Notes: generated by a model from the letters alone, not told the origin. Shown: positions 1-9,820, counted from the stretch's first letter. The stretch: DNA of 23,764 nucleotides from Streptomyces novaecaesareae (GCF_000716875.1 NZ_JNWQ01000099.1:1-23764); one strand, 5' to 3'. Made by a program: numbers and translations.

Positions 1-130
1 GCCCGCGCGCCCGCAAAAAACACCCCCGCACCAACCCACCCACCACCCCACCCCCTCCCCCCCTCCCCAGCGAGAGGGACGCGCTGCGGGCGGGGGCGGC
101 GTAGGGGGTGGCCGCGGAGAGGGGCGTTGC

Positions 131-197
131 GGGTGATTTTCAGACTGCCAACGGTCTGAGCGCCCCACCCACAGGGTCGGCAGTCTGAAAATCATCC
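131..197. repeat. Nested inverted repeat, 19-bp arms
   Basis: Bases 131-149 and 179-197 are reverse complements at 18 of 19 positions, with 16 in a row matching (TGATTTTCAGACTGCC). A second, shorter inverted repeat, TCAGAC (140-145) and GTCTGA (154-159), uses the same left arm, so the short and long hairpins exclude each other. The TTTT and AAAA stretches in the arms stand out from the very GC-rich surroundings. It could be a bidirectional terminator for guaB3 and an unseen left neighbour, a small mobile-element remnant, or a regulatory RNA switch. Confidence 0.75.
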
Positions 198-269
198 AGC
201 CCCCGGAGCGACCACCCCCCGGAGCCGCCCCCGCCACCCACCCTCCCGAAAGCCCCCCGAACAACCCAA

Positions 270-297
270 AGACCCCCACCGAACCCGGCAGGGGCCT
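270..297 (-). terminator. Possible guaB3 terminator
   Basis: On the minus strand AGGCCCC can pair with GGGGGTCT (7 bp including one G-U), with a loop of about 13 bases, followed by CTTTGGG. The wobble pair is allowed only in the minus-strand RNA, which fits guaB3 orientation. The stem is short and the U tract weak. Confidence 0.35.
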
Positions 298-310
298 CCA
301 GATACAGGAC

Positions 311-1465
311 TCAGCGGTGATCGAGCGCCGGGTTGACAGTCACCTCGACCCGCTGGAACTCCTTGAGCTCGGTGTAGCCCGTGGTGGCCATCGCCCGCCG
401 CAGCGCACCGAAGAGGTTCATGGTGCCGTCCGGGGTGTGCGAGGGACCGGTCAGGATCTCCTCGGTGGTGCCGACCGTGCCGAGGTCCACCCGCTTGCCG
501 CGCGGCAGCTCCTCGTGGACGGCCTCCATGCCCCAGTGGAAGCCCTTGCCCGGGGCGTCCGTGGCGCGGGCCAGCGCCGCGCCGATCATCACCGCGTCGG
601 CGCCGCAGGCGACGGCCTTCGGGATGTCGCCGCTGAAGCCGACGCCGCCGTCCGCGATCACGTGCACGTAGCGCCCGCCGGACTCGTCCATGTAGTCACG
701 ACGCGCGGCGGCCACATCGGCGACCGCGGTGGCCATCGGCACCTGGATGCCCAGCACGCCCCGGGTGGTGTGGGCGGCGCCCCCACCGAACCCGACCAGC
801 ACGCCGGCCGCGCCGGTCCGCATCAGGTGCAGGGCGGCGGTGTACGTGGCGCAGCCGCCGACGATGACCGGGACGTCCAGCTCGTAGATGAACTGCTTGA
901 GGTTGAGCGGCTCGGCGGCACTGGAGACGTGCTCGGCCGAGACGGTGGTGCCGCGGATGACGAAGACGTCGACGCCGGCGTCCACGACGGCCTTGGAGAA
1001 CTCGGCGGTGCGCTGCGGCGAGAGCGCGGCGGCGGTGACCACACCGGAGTCGCGGACCTCCTGGATCCGCTGCTTGATCAGCTCGGCACGGATCGGCGCC
1101 GCGTAGATCTCCTGCAGCCGGCGGGTGGCGAGGGACGCGTCGGTGATCGAGGCGATCTCGTCGAGCAGCGGCTGCGGGTCCTCGTAGCGGGTCCACAGGC
1201 CTTCGAGGTTCAGCACGCCCAGGCCGCCGAGGCGGCCGATGGCGATGGCCTGCTGCGGCGAGACCACGCTGTCCATCGGGGCGGCCAGGAACGGCAGCTC
1301 GAAGCGGTAGGCGTCGATCTGCCAGGCGATCGAGACCTCCTTCGGGTCCCGGGTCCGGCGGCTGGGGACGACGGCGATGTCGTCGAAGGCGTAAGCCCGG
1401 CGGCCGCGCTTGCCTCGCCCGATCTCGATCTCAGTCACTTCGAGCCCTTCTGCTGTGTTGCTCAT
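311..1465 (-). CDS. guaB3: GuaB3 family IMP dehydrogenase-related protein
   Basis: A 384-residue soluble (beta/alpha)8-barrel protein of the IMPDH/GMP reductase family. The barrel motifs FDDI (27-30), LAAPMDS (60-66) and VIADGGVGFSGD (269-280) are present. It lacks the two CBS domains inserted in GuaB and so is shorter. At the position of the catalytic loop cysteine (GPGSICTTR in GuaB) it reads GGGAAHTTR, with His232 in place of Cys. The start ATG was chosen because homology begins there; the ribosome binding site is weak. It lies downstream of guaB on the same strand, but a strong hairpin separates them, so it probably has its own promoter in 1466-1565. Whether it acts on IMP or GMP cannot be read from the sequence. 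Family assignment is secure; the reaction is not. Confidence 0.93.
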   Translation of the reverse strand: MSNTAEGLEVTEIEIGRGKRGRRAYAFDDIAVVPSRRTRDPKEVSIAWQIDAYRFELPFLAAPMDSVVSPQQAIAIGRLGGLGVLNLEGLWTRYEDPQPLLDEIASITDASLATRRLQEIYAAPIRAELIKQRIQEVRDSGVVTAAALSPQRTAEFSKAVVDAGVDVFVIRGTTVSAEHVSSAAEPLNLKQFIYELDVPVIVGGCATYTAALHLMRTGAAGVLVGFGGGAAHTTRGVLGIQVPMATAVADVAAARRDYMDESGGRYVHVIADGGVGFSGDIPKAVACGADAVMIGAALARATDAPGKGFHWGMEAVHEELPRGKRVDLGTVGTTEEILTGPSHTPDGTMNLFGALRRAMATTGYTELKEFQRVEVTVNPALDHR

Positions 1466-1565
1466 GCCCGCCGGGTCACCCCGGCAGACCCCAGTATCCC
1501 GTACGGCTGCGGGTCCCGCCCCGACGGCCCGGTCCCCGGACACCGGGCCCGGGCCCCGGACACGC

Positions 1566-1593
1566 GGAAGGGCCCGCCTCAGCGGGCCCTTCC
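1566..1593 (-). terminator. guaB terminator
   Basis: A perfect 12-bp stem (GGAAGGGCCCGC with its complement) and the 4-base loop CTCA, 12 bases past the guaB stop. There is no clear U tract, as is common in this family. It probably separates guaB from guaB3. Confidence 0.8.
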
Positions 1594-1605
1594 GTGTTCG
1601 GTCGG

Positions 1606-3407
<1,802 letters not shown>

Positions 3408-4118
3408 TCAGGAGGATTCCTCGGCGAGCGCCCGCAGCCGGCTGAGCGCCCGGTGCTGGGCCACCCGGACGGCGCCGGGCGACATCCCGAGCACCTCGCC
3501 GGTCTCCTCCGCCGACAGCCCGGCGGCCACCCGGAGCAGCACCAGCTCGCGCTGACGGGCCGGCAGGTTGGAGAGCAGCTCCTTCGCCCAGGCCGCGTCG
3601 CTGCTCAGCAGCGCCTGCTCCTCCGGGCCGAGCGCCTCGTCCGGCACCTCGGGCAGGTCGTCCTGCGGGACGACGGTCGAGCCGGGCCCGCGCATCGCGG
3701 CCCGCTGCAGGTCGGCGATCTTGTGCGCGGCGATGCCGTACACGAAGGCCTCGAACGGCCGTCCCTGGTCCTTGTACCGGGGCAGCGCGCAGAGCACCGC
3801 GACGCAGACCTCCTGCGCGACGTCGTCCACGTGGTGCCGGGCCCCGCCGGGCAGCCGGGCCAGCTTGGCGCGGCAGTACCGCAGCGCCAGCGGGTGGACG
3901 TAGGCGAGCAGGGCGTCGATCGCCGGGCCCTCGCCGCGCACGGCGGCCGCGACCAGCTCGCCCACCAGGGGCGAGCCGCCCGTGCCGAGCACCGGCGGGC
4001 GGCCCGGGCCGGCCGTGGTGCCGCCCGAATCGGCGTACGACGGATCGTGACCCGGGCCGGAGGGCTCGGCCTCCACCGGGTCCGCCTGGCCGGCCGCACC
4101 GGCGACGTCGTCGCGCAT
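3408..4118 (-). CDS. shbA: ECF-type sigma factor, ShbA-like
   Basis: A sigma-70 family protein with only regions 2 and 4. From the chosen ATG it has 236 residues. Region 2 runs through [26 protein letters not shown] and [19 protein letters not shown]; region 4 contains [12 protein letters not shown] and the helix-turn-helix [22 protein letters not shown], ending [10 protein letters not shown]. No anti-sigma gene adjoins. Position between guaB and bldM matches the streptomycete gene whose S. griseus product, ShbA, is reported to drive transcription of the principal sigma factor gene hrdB; that role is transferred from the family. The start MRDD is uncertain: the frame stays open for 99 more codons to 4415, but that part is low-complexity (Gly, Ala, Thr, Pro, His). 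No strong ribosome binding site is seen at either start. Confidence 0.88.
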   Translation of the reverse strand: MRDDVAGAAGQADPVEAEPSGPGHDPSYADSGGTTAGPGRPPVLGTGGSPLVGELVAAAVRGEGPAIDALLAYVHPLALRYCRAKLARLPGGARHHVDDVAQEVCVAVLCALPRYKDQGRPFEAFVYGIAAHKIADLQRAAMRGPGSTVVPQDDLPEVPDEALGPEEQALLSSDAAWAKELLSNLPARQRELVLLRVAAGLSAEETGEVLGMSPGAVRVAQHRALSRLRALAEESS

Positions 4119-4450
4119 CGGTCCATGGTGCCTGGTCGAGCGGGAAAACGCGGCACCGCGTCCGGAGTTGTGCACCGGAACGTTATGCGCTGGCGCACCG
4201 TGGGGCGTGCCGCGCACCACCGGCCCCTCCTGCACCGTGCCGCCTCCCGCCCCGCCGTCGGTGGTCCCGTCCTTCGCGCCGTCCGCCGAGTGTCCTGCGG
4301 TTGCGTGGTTCGCCGCAGTGCCTGTCCGCTGGTCCCCGAGGTGCTCCACTCCTCCATGGTGCAACCTCGGGACCGTAACGTCACACGCCTGTGCGGTCCC
4401 CGCTCCGGGAATCACCGACGGCGCGCCGCATCCGACGGCGCCGCCGGTGG
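4119..4450. other. Upstream region of the sigma-factor gene
   Basis: The 332 bases between the sigma gene start and the bldM stop contain no independent gene that I can support. The sigma frame remains open through most of it, but the implied peptide is low-complexity. The sequence GTGACGTTACGG (minus strand, about 4373-4384) and the less GC-rich patch near 4170-4195 are possible promoter elements. The bldM terminator hairpin lies at 4415-4447. Confidence 0.45.
4415..4447 (-). terminator. bldM terminator candidate
   Basis: On the minus strand CCGGCGGCGC pairs with GCGCCGTCGG over 10 bp with one G-U wobble and a 13-base loop, starting 4 bases after the bldM stop. The wobble would be an A-C mismatch in RNA from the other strand, so the hairpin favours bldM orientation. 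No U tract. Confidence 0.5.
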
Positions 4451-5062
4451 TCAGCGGACCAGGCCCCAGCGGAAACCCAGTGCCACCGCGTGCGCGCGGT
4501 CCGAGGCTCCGAGCTTCTTGAACAGCCGTCGGGCGTGGGTCTTGACGGTGTCCTCGGACAGGAACAGCTCGCGCCCGATCTCGGCGTTGCTGCGTCCGTG
4601 GCTCATGCCCTCCAGGACCTGGATCTCACGCGCCGTCAGGGTCGGCGCCGCGCCCATGTCGGGGCTGCGCAGCCGGCGCGGGGCGAGCCGCCAGGTCGGG
4701 TCGGCGAGGGCCTGGGTGACGGTGGCCCGCAGTTCGGCGCGCGAGGCGTCCTTGTGCAGGTACCCGCGGGCGCCCGCGGCCACCGCGAGCGCGACGCCGT
4801 CGAGGTCCTCGGCGACGGTGAGCATGATGATCCGCGCGCCCGGGTCGGCGGACAGCAGCCGCCGCACGGTCTCGACCCCGCCGAGGCCGGGCATCCGGAC
4901 GTCCATCAGCACGAGATCGGAGCGGTCGGCCACCCAGCGGCGGAGGACCTCCTCCCCGTTCGTCGCGGTGGTGACCCGGTCCACACCGGGTACGGTCGCG
5001 ACGGCGCGGCGAAGCGCCTCGCGGGCAAGCGGGGAATCGTCGCAAACGAGAACGGAAGTCAT
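4451..5062 (-). CDS. bldM: Developmental response regulator BldM
   Basis: A 203-residue transcription factor, the expected BldM length. It has an N-terminal receiver domain (about 1-120) with acidic residues Asp8 and Asp9, the phosphoacceptor-position Asp54 (LMDVRMPG) and Lys in HKDAS, then a LuxR/NarL helix-turn-helix from about [12 protein letters not shown] to the end. No sensor kinase adjoins, so it is an orphan. In Streptomyces BldM acts as a homodimer on early sporulation genes and as a heterodimer with WhiI on late ones, and Asp54 phosphorylation is reported to be dispensable; this is family knowledge. Start: MTSVLVCDD with GGAGG 9 bases upstream. A 560-base divergent region separates it from the WhiB-like gene and holds a candidate sigma-BldN promoter. 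Confidence 0.97.
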   Translation of the reverse strand: MTSVLVCDDSPLAREALRRAVATVPGVDRVTTATNGEEVLRRWVADRSDLVLMDVRMPGLGGVETVRRLLSADPGARIIMLTVAEDLDGVALAVAAGARGYLHKDASRAELRATVTQALADPTWRLAPRRLRSPDMGAAPTLTAREIQVLEGMSHGRSNAEIGRELFLSEDTVKTHARRLFKKLGASDRAHAVALGFRWGLVR

Positions 5063-5220
5063 GACCGTCGTCCTCCGCAGCTGATCCGCGTCACGTTGAG
5101 CCTCCTGGACTGGTACGAACCTCTCCGACACGGCCGATCGGCGACAGACTCCGTCCTGATCGCCCCGACTTGCCCGCGATCGTTCCCGACGTCCGGCGCC
5201 CGCCAACCGCCTCCGCACTT

Positions 5221-5248
5221 CCAACGACCGTCACTCGAATGAGTTACG
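5221..5248 (-). promoter_or_regulatory. Candidate sigma-BldN promoter of bldM
   Basis: On the minus strand CGTAAC (5248-5243) is followed after exactly 16 bases by CGTTGG (5226-5221). This resembles the sigma-BldN pattern as I remember it (CGTAAC, 16 bases, CGTTGA), and bldM p1 is a known sigma-BldN target. Predicted 5' leader is about 150 bases. Confidence 0.5.
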
Positions 5249-5494
5249 GCCTTCAGGGCCATCTCCACCACTGTACGTGGCCAACTCATTACCGATCAGC
5301 CGCATCGCGGTGCACACGCCGCACTTTTGCGCAGCTCGCGCGCGGTCGGCGTACGACCCGCACATCGATTCGGTGCGTCGCGCGCCCGTCGGCCACCCGA
5401 TTGCCACGCCCACGCCCGCCGAACCCCTTGCCCACTTTGCCCGTTTTTATAGCTTTCGTATGGTCATTGACTGTTGTGCCAGTGTGTGGGTGAC

Positions 5495-5523
5495 TTGTCC
5501 ATGGAGTTGCCTTAAGTCATATT
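5495..5523 (+). promoter_or_regulatory. Possible promoter of the whiB-like gene
   Basis: TTGTCC (5495-5500), 17 bases, CATATT (5518-5523): each hexamer matches the vegetative consensus at 4 of 6 positions and lies in the only AT-rich patch upstream of the gene. Predicted leader about 95 bases. An alternative is TTGACT at 5467. Confidence 0.3.
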
Positions 5524-5624
5524 TCCAGGTGTCCACACCAGTGCGTCGAAGCCCCGCCGTGCCGCTCGGCAGCAGCCCGCCGAACGCCCGGCCGACGGCC
5601 GACAGCCTCTGAAGGGAATGAGCC

Positions 5625-5951
5625 ATGGCAGATTTCTCCCGCCTCCCCGGTCCCAACGCGGACCTCTGGGACTGGCAGCTCTCCGCAGCCTGCCGTGGCG
5701 TGGACAGCTCGCTCTTCTTCCACCCCGAGGGCGAGCGCGGGGCCGCACGCAGTTCGCGCGAGGCCAGCGCCAAGGAGGTCTGCATGCGCTGCCCGGTGAT
5801 CGCCGAGTGCGCGGCGCACGCGCTGGCGGTCCGCGAACCGTACGGGGTCTGGGGCGGGATGACCGAGGACGAGCGCGAGGAGATGCTGGGGCGCTCGCGG
5901 CACCGGCTGGTGGAGGTCCCGCTGACCCCGCCGGCGGTCGCGCAGCACTAG
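5625..5951 (+). CDS. WhiB-like iron-sulfur transcription factor
   Basis: A 108-residue WhiB family protein. The four cluster ligands are Cys23, Cys53, Cys56 and Cys62 in the pattern C-x29-C-x2-C-x5-C, after DWQLSAACRGVDSSLFF. The family turn G-V-W-G-G is at 74-78, followed by a short basic tail. Such proteins bind a [4Fe-4S] cluster and usually act with the region 4 domain of the principal sigma factor; this is family knowledge. ATG start with GAAGGGAA about 5 to 10 bases upstream. Its position opposite bldM matches the whiB-like gene next to bldM in S. coelicolor. I am not sure of the wbl letter, so no symbol is given. A strong hairpin ends the gene. Confidence 0.95.
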   Translation: MADFSRLPGPNADLWDWQLSAACRGVDSSLFFHPEGERGAARSSREASAKEVCMRCPVIAECAAHALAVREPYGVWGGMTEDEREEMLGRSRHRLVEVPLTPPAVAQH

Positions 5952-5966
5952 ACCCGCCTCCACGGC

Positions 5967-5996
5967 GCGCCGTGAAGAAACGTTTCTTCGCGGCGC
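5967..5996 (+). terminator. Terminator between whiB-like gene and lysR
   Basis: A 14-bp stem centred on CG at 5981-5982 (GAAGAAACGTTTCTTC core) with one wobble pair that is a U-G pair only in plus-strand RNA. It sits 15 bases past the whiB-like stop and also faces the convergent LysR gene, so it may stop both. Confidence 0.75.
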
Positions 5997-6048
5997 CTCA
6001 GCCTGTGCACGGCCGATCGGGCACCGACGGGAGCTCCGTCACCCGCCG

Positions 6049-7047
6049 TCAGCGGGCGGCCGCCGCCCCCGCCAGCCGCTCCAGCATCAGTGCCACGGCC
6101 GGCACCTCGGCCAGGTCCGGCAGGGTCAGCGCGACCACCTGGCGCACCGCCGGCGCCCCGGAGGCCGTCCGCACCGGCACCGTCGACACGCCGTCAGGGC
6201 GCACCGACTGCAGCGCCAGCCGGGGCAGCACCGCCACCCCCAGCCCGGCCGCCACCAGGCCGACCACCGCCGGGTAGTCGTCCGTCGCGAAGTCGATCCG
6301 GGGCTCGAAGCCCGCCCCCGCGCACAGTTCCACCAGGTGCCCCCGGCACTGCGGGCAGCCGGCGATCCACTGCTCCTCCGCCAGTTCGGCCAGCCCCACC
6401 GGCCTGCCGCGGCCGGCCAGCGGGTGGGCGGCGGGCAGCAGGCCCACCAGCGGGTCGTCCAGCAGCGGGGTGACCACCAGGTCGGACCAGTCGGTGCCGG
6501 CGGTCAGCTGCTGGGCCTCCAGGTTGGCCTCGGCCCGCGCCTCGCGCGGCGTGCCGTGCGCGGGGGCCGGGAGGGCGGCGGCGCCGTCGGACTGCGGGTA
6601 GCGGAAGGCCAGCGCGATCTCGCACTCGCCGCCGCGCAGCATCGCCAGCGACTCCGGCGGCTCCGCCTCCACCAGCGACACGCGCACCCCCGGATGGCTG
6701 TCCCGCAGCCGGGCGACCGCGGGCGGCACCAGGGTGGAGCTCGCGGTCGGGAAGGAGACCAGCCGCACCCGGCCGGCCCGCAGCCCGGCGATCGCGGCCA
6801 CCTCCTCCTCGGCGGCGGAGAGCCCGGCCAGGATCCCGGTGGCGTGCTTGAGCAGGACCCGCCCGGCCTCGCTGAGCTGCATCCCGCGGCCCGAGCGAAC
6901 CACCAGCGGGGTGTCCACGGACTTCTCCAGGGCCTTCATCTGCTGGCTGATGGCGGGCTGCGTACACCCCAGCTCGCGGGCGGCGGCGGAGAAGGAGCCG
7001 GTGCGGGCGACGGCACGCAGAACGCGCAGATGGCGGGCCTCGATCAT
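6049..7047 (-). CDS. LysR-type transcriptional regulator
   Basis: A 332-residue LysR family regulator. The winged helix-turn-helix is at about 1-60 (HLRVLRAVARTGSFSAAARE, CTQPAISQQMKALE), followed by the linker helix and a periplasmic-binding-like effector domain from about residue 92. The effector domain contains C231-P-Q-C234 and Cys242. The coding strand has TATAAC ending 6 bases before the ATG, so the message may be leaderless. A 15-bp palindrome, TTTGCATTCTGCAAA, overlaps the -35 region, consistent with autoregulation. There is no divergent target gene: upstream is the groEL terminator. The regulated genes and effector are unknown. Confidence 0.93.
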   Translation of the reverse strand: MIEARHLRVLRAVARTGSFSAAARELGCTQPAISQQMKALEKSVDTPLVVRSGRGMQLSEAGRVLLKHATGILAGLSAAEEEVAAIAGLRAGRVRLVSFPTASSTLVPPAVARLRDSHPGVRVSLVEAEPPESLAMLRGGECEIALAFRYPQSDGAAALPAPAHGTPREARAEANLEAQQLTAGTDWSDLVVTPLLDDPLVGLLPAAHPLAGRGRPVGLAELAEEQWIAGCPQCRGHLVELCAGAGFEPRIDFATDDYPAVVGLVAAGLGVAVLPRLALQSVRPDGVSTVPVRTASGAPAVRQVVALTLPDLAEVPAVALMLERLAGAAAAR

Positions 7048-7053
7048 GCCTCA

Positions 7054-7082
7054 GTTATAAGGCAATCTTTGCATTCTGCAAA
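7054..7082 (-). promoter_or_regulatory. lysR promoter with palindromic operator
   Basis: Minus strand: TTGCAG (-35, 7081-7076), 16 bases, TATAAC (-10, 7059-7054), 6 bases from the lysR ATG. The perfect palindrome TTTGCA-TTC-TGCAAA (7068-7082) fits the LysR T-N11-A pattern and covers the -35 box. Confidence 0.6.
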
Positions 7083-7122
7083 ATTCTACTGATAGTTGAA
7101 GCCTGGAACACGACCCGAACAG

Positions 7123-7167
7123 CCGGAGGCCCGGCCGCGCCCACGAGGGGTGCGGCCGGGCCTCCGG
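7123..7167 (-). terminator. groES-groEL terminator
   Basis: A 20-bp stem (arms 7123-7142 and 7148-7167, one non-Watson-Crick pair) with a 5-base loop, 15 bases past the groEL stop. It is one of the longest hairpins in the window. Confidence 0.85.
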
Positions 7168-7182
7168 TCAGTCGTTCGGGCC

Positions 7183-8859
<1,677 letters not shown>

Positions 8860-8879
8860 CTACGTGAACCAACAACCAC

Positions 8880-8916
8880 GCCCCGGGCCCCTGTCACTGG
8901 GACACGGATCCGGGGC
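8880..8916 (-). other. Hairpin between groES and groEL
   Basis: GCCCCGG (8880-8886) and CCGGGGC (8910-8916) form a 7-bp stem enclosing a small TGTC/GACA stem. It lies in the 115-base intergenic region, 13 bases after the groES stop. It could partly terminate the transcript or mark a processing site, giving more groES than groEL message. Confidence 0.45.
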
Positions 8917-8929
8917 GGGTCGGAACGAC

Positions 8930-9235
8930 TTACTTCTCGATGATCGCGAGAACGTCGCGGGCCGAGAGGACCAGGTACTCCTCGCCCTGGTACTTCACCT
9001 CGGTGCCGCCGTACTTCGAGTACAGGACGATGTCACCGACGGCGACGTCGAGCGGCAGACGCTGGCCGTCCTCGAAGCGGCCCGGGCCGACGGCCAGGAC
9101 GACGCCCTCCTGGGGCTTCTCCTTGGCGGTGTCCGGGATAACCAGGCCGGAGGCCGTGGTGGTCTCGGCGTCGAGCGGCTGGACCACGATGCGGTCCTCG
9201 AGCGGCTTGATGGCAACCTTGCTGCTGGTGGTCAC
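8930..9235 (-). CDS. groES: Co-chaperonin GroES
   Basis: A 101-residue co-chaperonin that caps the GroEL ring. It shows the family pattern [12 protein letters not shown] at the N terminus, the mobile loop [20 protein letters not shown] (about 24-43), and [24 protein letters not shown], ending [11 protein letters not shown] start preceded by GGGGAG 9 bases upstream. First gene of the operon. Its promoter and tandem CIRCE operators lie at 9331-9404. Confidence 0.97.
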   Translation of the reverse strand: MTTSSKVAIKPLEDRIVVQPLDAETTTASGLVIPDTAKEKPQEGVVLAVGPGRFEDGQRLPLDVAVGDIVLYSKYGGTEVKYQGEEYLVLSARDVLAIIEK

Positions 9236-9330
9236 GTCCGAGCTCCCCTTCGGAGATTACGGGGCTATCTAACGGGTAGGTGGCGAACCTGCGGGCCTGC
9301 CGTCGCGGGGGTCAGACACGCGTCTTCGCG

Positions 9331-9358
9331 TTAGCACTCCCCCAGTGGGGAGTGCCAA
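9331..9358. promoter_or_regulatory. CIRCE operator 1 (HrcA site), proximal to groES
   Basis: TTAGCACTC (9331-9339) and GAGTGCCAA (9350-9358), the arms of a CIRCE element, separated by 10 bases instead of the usual 9. It overlaps the predicted groES transcription start. Confidence 0.85.
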
Positions 9359-9363
9359 GGACG

Positions 9364-9392
9364 ACCATAGGCCGGTGTTAGCACTCAGTCAA
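9364..9392 (-). promoter_or_regulatory. groES-groEL promoter
   Basis: Minus strand TTGACT (9392-9387), 17 bases, TATGGT (9369-9364). The -35 box lies in the spacer of CIRCE operator 2 and the start site would fall at CIRCE operator 1, so HrcA bound at either site would block RNA polymerase. Confidence 0.85.
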
Positions 9393-9404
9393 CCAGAGTG
9401 CCAA
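9378..9404. promoter_or_regulatory. CIRCE operator 2 (HrcA site)
   Basis: TTAGCACTC (9378-9386), a 9-base spacer, and GAGTGCCAA (9396-9404): the standard CIRCE layout with one G-T change in an arm. It covers the -35 box. Confidence 0.92.
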
Positions 9405-9432
9405 CGGCGCGCCCGGGGATCCCGGGCTACGG

Positions 9433-9450
9433 ATGAGTAGCCGTACTCAT
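9433..9450. promoter_or_regulatory. 18-bp palindrome upstream of membrane-protein pair
   Basis: ATGAGTA-GCCG-TACTCAT, perfect 7-bp arms, ending 34 bases before the start of the first small membrane-protein gene. Its size suits a dimeric repressor or activator. Which protein binds is unknown. Confidence 0.6.
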
Positions 9451-9484
9451 GTGCGGCGAGCGGACGGGCGGCCAGACTCCTGCC

Positions 9485-9820
9485 ATGACCTCGATCCCGA
9501 TGCGCGTCGGGCCGGCCCGGCTCAAGGACGCGGCGCTCGCCCTGCTGGCACTGCCTCTGCTCGGAGGCGTGCTCCCGTTCGTCGTCTTCTACGTCGTCGC
9601 CTCCATGGGAAACGGCCCGGGTACCGGGGACGACGGGGACGGCAGCGCGTGGGCCTTCCTGGGCTTCGGCATGATGGCCGGCCCGGTGGCCGCCCTCGTG
9701 GCGGGCGTCGTCGTGGCCGTGCGCAGTTGGCGCTCCGGCTACCAGTTCCTCCCGGTCGCCGCCGCACTCTCGCCGCTCCTGCTGCCCCTGGTCCTCTCCT
9801 CGGGCGTCCTGTGGCGGTGA
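9485..9820 (+). CDS. Small integral membrane protein A
   Basis: A 111-residue hydrophobic protein that I do not recognise. Three likely membrane segments: about 14-38 (ALALLALPLLGGVLPFVVFY), 53-80 (after the acidic loop GTGDDGDGS) and 90-108. A motif RSWRSGYQF precedes the last segment. The ATG at 9485 is preferred; an in-frame ATG at 9449 lies inside the palindrome and has no ribosome binding site. Its stop overlaps the GTG of the next gene by 4 bases. GC-rich codon use is like its neighbours. A signalling or transport-accessory role is possible but not shown. Confidence 0.75.
   Translation: MTSIPMRVGPARLKDAALALLALPLLGGVLPFVVFYVVASMGNGPGTGDDGDGSAWAFLGFGMMAGPVAALVAGVVVAVRSWRSGYQFLPVAAALSPLLLPLVLSSGVLWR

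Larger units (their letters stand above)
1..310. other. Geneless GC-rich region left of guaB3
   Basis: No convincing reading frame with a ribosome binding site is seen on either strand. Bases 35-68 are an almost pure C tract (runs of 3 to 7 C separated mostly by single bases), which is a G-quadruplex pattern on the minus strand. Bases 131-197 hold a long inverted repeat. A weak terminator candidate for guaB3 lies at 270-297. The rest is C-rich spacer. Confidence 0.6.
5063..5624. other. Divergent regulatory region, bldM / whiB-like
   Basis: A 562-base non-coding region between divergent developmental genes, larger than any other gap here. It contains a sigma-BldN-like promoter for bldM (5221-5248), an inverted pair AATGAGTT (5238-5245) and AACTCATT (5283-5290), and an AT-rich island at about 5440-5530 including TTTTTATAG and TTAAGTCATATTT, which probably includes the rightward promoter. 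No credible small gene was found. Confidence 0.6.

Noticed and set aside
5446..5451. TATAAA on the minus strand as a second bldM promoter
   Set aside because: No acceptable -35 element lies 16 to 18 bases upstream, and the leader would be almost 400 bases long.
9449..9484. Upstream ATG for membrane protein A
   Set aside because: It lies inside the palindrome and lacks a ribosome binding site, and the extra residues look non-coding.
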